The notes under the pieces: generated by a model
The model's database searches: none
What the model saw: the letters and a program-made list of their open reading frames with translations, nothing else
Told to the model about the DNA's origin: nothing
IMG/VR virus record: IMGVR_UViG_3300025128_008224
Coordinates: 1 to 60,277 of that record
Length of the DNA stretch: 60,277 bases
Origin: a virus
Reading direction: 5' to 3' (one strand)
Position numbers and translations under genes: made by a program
Shown: piece by piece, positions 54,593 to 60,277 of the stretch
How positions within the stretch are numbered: the stretch's first letter is position 1
Layout: each line of letters begins with the position of its first letter

Positions 54593-55948
54593 TTAGTTTA
54601 TAAACTGAGCCCATCTCCTGTATGTTTCATTCAGGGCGGGTTCGGTGGGTATTGGAAGCTTTTCAAGCTCTCTTGCCTTTTGTAATTCTTGGTATGCTTT
54701 CTGATGTTCTCGTCCAAACTTATAATCTGTACCATGACTTGGAAGCATTGCAGCCGCTCCGCCCTGGTCGGCAAACTGCACGTCAAGATCGCCATAGAAC
54801 TTATCAAAGTCAAAATCAGGTAGCTCTTCTATGTCATGTACAAACCTTCCGGATCTGGTTTTGATCGGTGCAGGTGTCGGGAGAGGCTCCTCTGGTCTCT
54901 CAAAGCGTGGGGAGGCGATCTCTGGTTCGCTCGGCCTTCGCGTTGCTATCTCAGGCCTGTTGCTGGGCTCAGGCGGAGCTTGTGGTGGCGCCGGCTTTGG
55001 CAACTCTATTTCCGGCTTTGGTGCGGTAGCCACAGGAGAGGGTGTGTCCGTAGTAGGCGGAGTGGGCGCAGGGGGTTTATCTGGTACTTTTGTTTGCAAA
55101 GGTGTTTGAAATTGTTCCGGCTTAATATTGTCCTTGATGGCGCCCAGGGTCAAATCTTGTATTTTTGATCTCATTTTGCCGAGATCTCTGTCGGACTGGT
55201 CGGTATACAGTGACAAAACATATTTGTCGTTGATTACAACAGAATAGTTCAAAGTGCCTTTGTAATAGCCACCCTTACCATACATTGATTTAATAGAATC
55301 TTTACCATATCCTGCTTTTTCCAACTGCTTATTCAAGCGATCTTTCAACCCTTTAGCGCCGGTTCCACCTTGCCTCTTCTGGATATAAGACAAGACTTCA
55401 CTGGCCTCGTTGTGATATTCTGAATCTGGATCATTCTTCATGTTGACAAGAAGCGACATGAACTTGTTATAACCTTGTGGAGTTTGCTGATTGTATCTAC
55501 TTCCCCAGTGCACCCCTCCGATGGAATCTCCTAAGCCAAGCTTATTTAACACTTCTTTTGCCTGGTCTCTGCTAACTCCATATTGCTTGCTGTATTTTTT
55601 GTAATATCCTTGATTTTTGGGGTCTTTTCCTGGAACACTGGACATATCGCTCAAGGCTCTATTAACCCTGTTCGAACTTGAGGAGCCTCCGGCATAGCTT
55701 ATAAGCTTATCCAACTCTTCCGGGGACAGTCGACGAATCTTTTCACCTGTTCTATTGTGAAGGGCGCCTTCTTTTGCTAGTACAAGATTGATGAAAGCCA
55801 GAACCGGCTTGTTCATCGATGCGCCGTACATGGATTTGTTCTGGTCGATGCCAGCGATTGGATCTTTACCAATCTCTCCAATAGAATAGCCATGCTTAAG
55901 CTTGGCTTCGTTTAAAAACTCTTCCCAATTTTCTAATAACAGTTTCAT
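54593..55948 (-). CDS. Tagged internal-type protein with serine beta-lactamase/DD-peptidase-like domain
   Basis: The frame extends to 55966, but I choose ATG 55948, which overlaps the upstream stop (ATGA) and starts the shared leader MKLLLENWEEFLNE. Length 451. After the leader lie three motifs in the order seen in serine penicillin-recognising enzymes: SxxK at Ser44-Lys47 (ASMNK), SxN at 91-93 (in GGSSSSNR) and KxG at 225-227 (YGKGG), the last followed by a NYSVVINDKYVLSLY strand pair. Residues about 290-380 are a Pro-rich linker. The C-terminus has the second shared motif, ALNE then TYRRWAQFIN. The leader and C-terminal motif each end or begin at Leu-x-Glu, a T4-type prohead cleavage consensus. 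Hydrolase activity is inferred from three short motifs. Confidence 0.82.
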   Translation of the reverse strand: MKLLLENWEEFLNEAKLKHGYSIGEIGKDPIAGIDQNKSMYGASMNKPVLAFINLVLAKEGALHNRTGEKIRRLSPEELDKLISYAGGSSSSNRVNRALSDMSSVPGKDPKNQGYYKKYSKQYGVSRDQAKEVLNKLGLGDSIGGVHWGSRYNQQTPQGYNKFMSLLVNMKNDPDSEYHNEASEVLSYIQKRQGGTGAKGLKDRLNKQLEKAGYGKDSIKSMYGKGGYYKGTLNYSVVINDKYVLSLYTDQSDRDLGKMRSKIQDLTLGAIKDNIKPEQFQTPLQTKVPDKPPAPTPPTTDTPSPVATAPKPEIELPKPAPPQAPPEPSNRPEIATRRPSEPEIASPRFERPEEPLPTPAPIKTRSGRFVHDIEELPDFDFDKFYGDLDVQFADQGGAAAMLPSHGTDYKFGREHQKAYQELQKARELEKLPIPTEPALNETYRRWAQFIN

Positions 55949-57621
55949 TTTATAAGTTGAGCCCATCTTTTATACGATTCTTGTAAAGCCAATTCGCCTT
56001 GTTTTTCGATTTCTTCTGGATCTTGCCAATATTTAGCCTCGTGACCTTCCTGTGCTACCAAACCAACATCTATTAGAGCCTTTGATATTGCAGAATATCC
56101 TTTGGTACCGAAACTTTCATCAATACGAAGCATTTCATTGAGAAATACTCTAAGCTCATCTAGATCTTCAATATGGCTATAATCAACAACACCCTTGAAA
56201 TAGGGGCCTCCGCCGCGAACATCGTCAGGAACAGACTCTAGATCATATATATTCATTCCGGTGGGGGCGATTGCGTCTCGAATGATGGCGTTGATTTGTT
56301 TGAGTGTTTCCGGTTCTTCCCATGGCACAGTCCATTCCATGGTTTTTCTATGTCTTGCAAGGATTATGGGCAAATTAATCCAAATATAAGAGTTGAGTTC
56401 GATGTGACTTTCACCAGTTTCGTCGGGAAACTTCAATTCGAATTCCAAGTGTTCTACCTGATCTTGATAGCGCTCCATCATTTCTATGTAAGGTTCTTTG
56501 CCAATTGAAGGGTTTTCTTGTGCATCTTCTTGCGCTACGTCGATTATATACCTTAATGTACTCATGGCCCTTGTTTCGATGGCCTCTACACTTTCTTCAC
56601 GCTGTTGGTCAATTGTATCGTAATCTTCTGGTTCTGAGTTTATTTCAATGTCGGTATTATAATCAGCACCCAACTCTTTTACGGCTGCAGCGAATTCCAT
56701 TACGTCTTCTTTTGAAACGTCTTCACGACTTACCATATGGCCGCCCGTAATATGCTGATACCAAAGGAGGGCACCTTGAGTTACTTTTTGATTGAGAAGG
56801 TTCTGTACTATTGCTTGAGTTGTTTCATCAAAATCCATCGGCTCATCCCAAGCATTCCATGCGCGATTGAATGCTCCACCTGGCTCCATTTCAAGGGCAA
56901 TCTTCTTATATTTGTTATCATTGGAAAGGTTGGCTAGAAACACAAAATAGAACGTTTTGCCTTCTGCAGAGTACTCATCAAAATAGTTTGAAGATTCAGA
57001 TGCTGAGATACACCATTTTGTTCCTTTGCCATAATAACAAGAAGCTTCAGTGGTCTCTGGTCTGATCATAATATAGTCATCGTTTTCGTCGACTATTCTG
57101 GAACCTTCTTTTGCTTTTATTTTCTCTTGTTGTTTTCTGTCCTTCGCTGACTCAACAGATGCCTGCTTTGTAACTGCTGCGTTGACAGTTGAATTTAGTT
57201 CACCAAAATCTTTAATTCTATTAATGTCTCGTTGTTCTGGTTCAACATACTTCTGGAGAAGATGAAATGTTTCCAACTGTCCTGCAATATTGCTGGCGAT
57301 GCCCCAAGGAGATATGAGCTTGTCTATTTTTTCTGGCTCAATCTCTTCATCTTCTGGCCACTGCTTTCCCCAAAAAGGTTCTTTGCCTCTTTTAATGTGA
57401 CCATCAATAGTATTTTTCAAAATCCTAGCTGCGCCCATGAGATATTTTTGGTTTTCAGAAGGATCTCTTTGAACAAGAACATCAAGAAGACTTTCGCCAT
57501 CCAATTCTTCTCTTTTCTTAGCTAATTCAGGGAACTTTCTTTCAGCGTCTTGAATGCGGCCTTCAATGAGAAGTTGAGATTCTGTTAAGTATTTCCGCCA
57601 ATTTTCAAGTATGAGTTTCAT
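55945..57621 (-). CDS. Tagged internal-type protein with GTKWCIS module
   Basis: A 558-residue protein starting with the leader MKLILENWRKYLTE and ending ALQE-SYKRWAQLIK. The middle has SCYYGKGTKWCISASES and YFDEYSAEGKTFYFVFL, a module I have seen in phage proteins but cannot name, then a KKIALEME strand. The rest is helical and charged, with no membrane span or signal. The leader and C-terminal motif match those of the following gene, with which it overlaps by ATGA. Probably co-packaged or co-localised with it. Confidence 0.82.
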   Translation of the reverse strand: MKLILENWRKYLTESQLLIEGRIQDAERKFPELAKKREELDGESLLDVLVQRDPSENQKYLMGAARILKNTIDGHIKRGKEPFWGKQWPEDEEIEPEKIDKLISPWGIASNIAGQLETFHLLQKYVEPEQRDINRIKDFGELNSTVNAAVTKQASVESAKDRKQQEKIKAKEGSRIVDENDDYIMIRPETTEASCYYGKGTKWCISASESSNYFDEYSAEGKTFYFVFLANLSNDNKYKKIALEMEPGGAFNRAWNAWDEPMDFDETTQAIVQNLLNQKVTQGALLWYQHITGGHMVSREDVSKEDVMEFAAAVKELGADYNTDIEINSEPEDYDTIDQQREESVEAIETRAMSTLRYIIDVAQEDAQENPSIGKEPYIEMMERYQDQVEHLEFELKFPDETGESHIELNSYIWINLPIILARHRKTMEWTVPWEEPETLKQINAIIRDAIAPTGMNIYDLESVPDDVRGGGPYFKGVVDYSHIEDLDELRVFLNEMLRIDESFGTKGYSAISKALIDVGLVAQEGHEAKYWQDPEEIEKQGELALQESYKRWAQLIK

Positions 57622-57642
57622 TCTGTTCCTCTGCTATGGATT

Positions 57643-58860
57643 CTAGGATTCAAGTGACCAATCTCCCTGAGAGTTTGTGATCATCCAGAACCCAGACCCG
57701 GACCCAACGATGGTGATAAAGTGTCCAATGTCCGAACTTGTTCCAAGAATTAAGTCTTTGTCTACTCTCCCCACACCATTGCTCCCCAGAACTACCGTGC
57801 TTCCATCTTTGTCAAGCAGATTGCCCATGAACTTTTCGCCGGATGCTGGGTTAATTTGGAACCCCTGACCGGGTGTCCCTGCATACCAGAACGTATACGT
57901 TATGCCTGGTGCAGTGGAGGGCAGATTCACAACATGGTTAGATGGAGTAGCATTACCGGACTGGGGGATTAATATACCTGACTGTGATGTTGTAAGGGTT
58001 GCCCCGTTTGAAAGCGCGCTCCCGACGTACTGCTTGTGCCCGAGCATTCCGGTTGCCATGAGGCCTCCAGATGGGGTGATGGTCAGATAACCATTGTCAT
58101 CAACAGCAAAGGTCGCGGCGTCGGATCCGTTGTAGGACAATTTTAATTGGGTTCCGGCATTAAATACCTCCAATTGCGTATCCGGATCGCCAACGCCGAT
58201 TCCAACGTTGCCGTCCTGCTCTATGACCATCCTTATATCACTATTGGTTTTGAATGTGAGGTTGTCGTTAGTATAATTATTGTATGCAATCCACTTTCTT
58301 GTGCCGTTCTCGTAAAGTTCAAGACCGGGGTGGCTGTCCACGTCGCCGTCAATTTTAATTCTGGGGTCATTTCCAACAAGCTTGATATCGCCATCAACAT
58401 GTAGCTCTACATCGGGAGATCCTACGCCGTTGATCCCCACCCTGCCTGTGGATGCGTCTACCTTAAATGCGGGGTTGCCTTCGTTGGAACCGTTACCCTT
58501 AACAATAAAGTCAATATTGTTCGAACCATCGTTAAAAGTAAGCTCATGTGGAGCGGAGTTTTTTTTGTCTAAGTTAATGAATGATAGGTTGCCTGCCTTT
58601 AAAGTTACCGCATTGTCTCCGAACCTCATCCACGTATCGGCATCACCGTTGTGATAGATGTATTGATCGACCCCTATGTCTCCGGCTACGTCGAGAGTAT
58701 AATCTGGGCTCGTGGTGCCAATGCCCACCTTGTTTTGGTCTGCATCAACAAACAAGGTGTTGCTATCTAGATTGACGTCATCATCGCCGCTGCCTAAATC
58801 AATACTCCCGTCCACGTTTAGCGAACCCGTGATGCTAGCATTGCTTCCATATTCAGACAT
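57643..58860 (-). CDS. Tail-fibre-like protein with VGIG repeats
   Basis: A 405-residue protein. Repeats of a beta motif are spread along it: NKVGIGTTSPDYTLDVAGDI, GRVGINGVGSPDVELHVDGD and GNVGIGVGDPDTQLEVF, as in trimeric fibre shafts. The C-terminal part has GSGFWMITNSQGDW. The start is ATG 58860 (MSEYGSN), with GGAG 10 bases upstream; the frame's earlier ATG at 58869 is too close to that site. Its start overlaps the end of the 25-residue leader peptide gene. Confidence 0.82.
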   Translation of the reverse strand: MSEYGSNASITGSLNVDGSIDLGSGDDDVNLDSNTLFVDADQNKVGIGTTSPDYTLDVAGDIGVDQYIYHNGDADTWMRFGDNAVTLKAGNLSFINLDKKNSAPHELTFNDGSNNIDFIVKGNGSNEGNPAFKVDASTGRVGINGVGSPDVELHVDGDIKLVGNDPRIKIDGDVDSHPGLELYENGTRKWIAYNNYTNDNLTFKTNSDIRMVIEQDGNVGIGVGDPDTQLEVFNAGTQLKLSYNGSDAATFAVDDNGYLTITPSGGLMATGMLGHKQYVGSALSNGATLTTSQSGILIPQSGNATPSNHVVNLPSTAPGITYTFWYAGTPGQGFQINPASGEKFMGNLLDKDGSTVVLGSNGVGRVDKDLILGTSSDIGHFITIVGSGSGFWMITNSQGDWSLES

Positions 58861-58930
58861 TATTACCATTCTCCGCGGGGAAAGAATATTCTTTCATATA
58901 CTCTCGCCAATTTTCAAGTAGGAGTTTCAT
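58853..58930 (-). CDS. 25-residue stand-alone leader peptide (MKLLLENWREYMKE...)
   Basis: A short frame whose start overlaps the previous gene's stop (ATGA) and whose stop lies inside the start of the fibre gene. The product is the same 14-residue leader as its neighbours plus YSFPAENGNNV. The first 13 codons are identical in sequence to those of the upstream gene. Either it is made as a free peptide, or a +1 shift near the stop would fuse it to the fibre protein. Translation is not shown. Confidence 0.6.
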   Translation of the reverse strand: MKLLLENWREYMKEYSFPAENGNNV

Positions 58931-58932
58931 AT
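58890..58932 (-). repeat. 43-bp perfect direct repeat, copy 1
   Basis: Identical to 59258-59300 over 43 bases. It covers the ATG, the whole shared leader and two bases upstream. Related, one-mismatch copies of its first 26 coding bases start the gene at 57621. Confidence 0.9.
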
Positions 58933-59298
58933 TAATTCTTGTGCCTTTTCTTCTGCATACTCAAATTCCTCATCGCTGTATGTGCCAAATACCTTTTCTA
59001 CTTCTTCTGGAGATGTTTCACGATAGGTGTTGCTTTCACCACTTATATTGTCAAGCACGTTTTCCAATGGCATCCTGCCGCGGCAGTCAATCGCTTCTTT
59101 TGTTTGAGAATCATAAGCAAAAACATGATGCATGTCTCCTCGTTCATCAACGATGCCATACATGGGAAAATCAGAAATTCCACTAATGGCTTGTGCTAGC
59201 AACGAGCAGTCGCGCCTCATAAAATTAATATATTCGGAGGGATGGTGTTCCTCTTCCTCTTTCATATACTCTCGCCAATTTTCAAGTAGGAGTTTCAT
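58927..59298 (-). CDS. Tagged small protein, unknown function
   Basis: A 123-residue protein starting at ATG 59298 with the leader MKLLLENWREYMKE. The frame stays open upstream to 59442, but that part reads through the tmRNA and is rejected. The body has a MRRDCSLLAQAISG helix, FPMYGIVDERGDMHHVFAY (beta), and an acidic helical end (SPEEVEKVFG, EEFEYAEEKAQELI). The MHHVFAYD strand after GDMH resembles the fold of small phage proteins that bind or process other proteins, but I cannot name it. It follows the tmRNA by 39 bases. Confidence 0.78.
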   Translation of the reverse strand: MKLLLENWREYMKEEEEHHPSEYINFMRRDCSLLAQAISGISDFPMYGIVDERGDMHHVFAYDSQTKEAIDCRGRMPLENVLDNISGESNTYRETSPEEVEKVFGTYSDEEFEYAEEKAQELI

Positions 59299-59300
59299 AT
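59258..59300 (-). repeat. 43-bp perfect direct repeat, copy 2
   Basis: The second copy of the leader-coding repeat; see 58890-58932. Beyond it the two genes have no similarity. Confidence 0.9.
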
Positions 59301-59337
59301 ATGGTAAGTAGTCTAAAAGAAAGGATAAGAAAAAAAA

Positions 59338-59683
59338 TGGTGGAGGCGTCGGGAGTCGAACCCGAGTCCTAAATGCTTCCAAAAATTCGTCATTCACAAG
59401 GTTAGGTTGTTGTATATTGAAATCTGGCCACAACCAGTCCAAATTCCTGGCTAGTACTTATAGCACTAGGCCCAGCCACCACTCACCTTATTAAGGTAGT
59501 GAGAAACCTAAAAATGCCATTTTGGTTAACAAGGGATGGCTCCCCCGGATTACGCAGCTAGTGCGTATTCAGAAAAAGTGTCAGTATTGGCACTTATCAA
59601 GTTCAGCGTTTTTACAGAGACCGTCGCTGCCCTCTGCCCTGCACGAATAATCTTCGACACCCAGTCGATACCAATTCGCCCCC
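59338..59683 (-). ncRNA. ssrA: tmRNA (SsrA)
   Basis: A 346-base one-piece tmRNA. The 5' end GGGGGCGAATTGGTATCGAC matches the tmRNA consensus and pairs with CGCCTCC at the 3' end; the T-arm is CTCGGG-TTCGACT-CCCGA and CCA is encoded. The tag frame resumes at GCC and reads ANTDTFSEYALAA followed by TAA, with the usual YALAA end. Tagging would send stalled products to ClpXP-type proteases. It is preceded by a structured leader and a strong promoter. Confidence 0.95.
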
Positions 59684-59711
59684 ATATTTTAAAAGATCAA
59701 AAGAAAATGAA

Positions 59712-59864
59712 GGCAGGGGTTGGACGAGTTTCTCGATCATCGTCATACTAGCCTCTCTTCCACTGCTTACGTAGTAAGCCCTTCGTTAGAGGCATAGAAG
59801 GTTTCGCGCAACTCTTATTGGCTACACTTCCTGGCCGTTGTTAAATATCTTTGCAACCCCTGCC
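59712..59864 (-). ncRNA. Structured leader RNA upstream of tmRNA, unknown family
   Basis: The region is closed by an 11-bp perfect helix: GGCAGGGGTTG pairs with CAACCCCTGCC (plus-strand ends 59712-59722 and 59854-59864). Inside are nested hairpins: GCCTCT/AGAGGC (59751-59756 with 59788-59793) enclosing GCTTAC-GTA-GTAAGC (59765-59779), and CGAG-TTT-CTCG at 59725-59735. A CAAC/GTTG plus GGC/GCC pairing is possible near 59809-59840. No RNase P, SRP or 6S signature is seen. The 153-base size and closed shape suggest a separate RNA or regulatory leader. Confidence 0.6.
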
Positions 59865-59934
59865 ATTGTTATGTATTAAATCTGTCACGAATACATAGGA
59901 TGCCTCCGTTGTTAATTTTACCTCACTTAATATA

Positions 59935-59963
59935 ACTATATCGCTGCAGCTTCAAAATGTCAA
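59935..59963 (-). promoter_or_regulatory. Sigma70-type promoter for leader RNA and tmRNA
   Basis: On the minus strand, TTGACA (59963-59958), 17 bases, TATAGT (59940-59935), so transcription should begin near 59928. The -35 box overlaps the stop codon of the upstream Fis-like gene. The next 63 bases hold no gene. Confidence 0.8.
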
Positions 59964-60277
59964 GTTTTATCTTCGAAATAAGTGTCGGTGCCGTATTTTT
60001 TTTCTAATGCATGTAATCTAGGCCGGTCAAGACCTAAAAACCTGGCAGCTTCACCTTTTGTTCTGGTTATGGAAAGGGCTGTTTTGAGAAGAGCCTCTTT
60101 AACAATATTGTTGATTCCTTTCCACAGAGGAAATCCATATAGCTTATTGTTAATGGACTTGGCGGCTAACTCTAATTTAAGCGCAATTATCTCCTCTAGG
60201 GAAAGTGAGTTAAGAAGAACTTCAAATTCTTCTGTAATATCTTTATCATTTCTTAATTTTTTTGATATACTGTAGTT
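59960..60277 (-). CDS. Fis-type helix-turn-helix protein (N-terminus outside window)
   Basis: The frame enters from the right edge and runs 105 codons to TGA. The C-terminal half, ALLKTALSITRTKGEAARFL followed by GLDRPRLHALEKKYG, matches the Fis/NtrC-type DNA-binding domain (HTH_8). The N-terminal part visible is helical (EVLLNSLSLEEIIALKLEL). It is small and has no visible AAA+ domain, so it may act as a DNA-bending regulator. The true start is beyond the window. Confidence 0.8.
   Translation of the reverse strand, partial: NYSISKKLRNDKDITEEFEVLLNSLSLEEIIALKLELAAKSINNKLYGFPLWKGINNIVKEALLKTALSITRTKGEAARFLGLDRPRLHALEKKYGTDTYFEDKT

Noticed and set aside
59299-59442. N-terminal extension of the 123-residue tagged protein (start MDWLWPDFN)
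   Set aside because: It reads through the 3' part of the tmRNA. The ATG at 59298 starts the leader shared by neighbouring genes.
59712-59864. RNase P, SRP, 6S or hammerhead RNA
   Set aside because: The conserved GAGGAAAGTCC and ACAGAAA (RNase P), GGAAGGAAGCAGCC-like loop (SRP) and CTGATGA (hammerhead) are absent.

Overview
This window looks like about 60 kb of a large tailed (contractile, T4-like) bacteriophage genome, probably from an uncultured, perhaps marine, lineage. The evidence is a T4 gp25-like and gp6-like baseplate pair, a gp5-like spike with an M15-type peptidase, giant virion proteins, a T4 gp55-like late sigma factor, PIN-PhoH, several small proteins of the kind found in T4-like phages, three tRNAs and a tmRNA. 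Almost every gene lies on the minus strand in tightly packed, often overlapping order. No ribosomal, central-metabolic or integrase/transposase genes are seen. The host is probably Gram-negative: there are three lipoproteins, one of which resembles the AgmX/PglI C-terminal family known mainly from deltaproteobacterial lineages. That host call is inference.

Layout, from right to left in the direction of transcription. (1) 60.3-59.3 kb: the end of a Fis-type helix-turn-helix gene, a sigma70-type promoter, a structured leader RNA and a tmRNA. (2) 59.3-54.6 kb: an operon of proteins sharing a 14-residue N-terminal leader (MKL-L/I-LENW...E); two of them also share a C-terminal motif. Both motifs sit at hydrophobic-x-Glu sites like those cut by T4-type prohead proteases, suggesting capsid-targeted internal proteins. 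A tail-fibre-like gene is embedded here. (3) 54.6-50 kb: small genes, a nucleotidyltransferase, ClpP, a YkuK-like RNase H-fold protein, an FtsZ/tubulin homologue and tRNA-Arg and tRNA-Leu. (4) 49.9-48.2 kb: three lipoprotein genes including the only plus-strand gene, a trypsin-like protease. (5) 48.2-44.9 kb: PIN-PhoH, tRNA-Ile, a zinc metallopeptidase and a Cas4/AddB-like Fe-S nuclease.

(6) 44.9-25.7 kb: a 20-gene glycan cluster. It has five glycosyltransferases or GT-like proteins, a DUF115/GT42-like transferase, enzymes for GDP-deoxymannose sugars, NeuB/NeuA-like nonulosonate enzymes, a 4,6-dehydratase with an E1-type (RfbH) 3-dehydrase, a split transketolase and two B12-type radical SAM proteins. 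Together they could build an unusual, possibly branched, surface glycan on the host or the virion. (7) 25.8-23.9 kb: small T4-like phage genes, an FmdB-type zinc ribbon and the gp55-like sigma factor. (8) 23.9-1 kb: the baseplate/tail block, ending in a LamG-containing protein that runs off the left edge.

Most promising for new biology: the two-ended tag system at 54.6-59.3 kb, whose cargo includes a serine beta-lactamase/DD-peptidase-like protein; the tmRNA with its uncharacterised upstream structured RNA; the phage tubulin; and the E1 plus transketolase sugar pathway.
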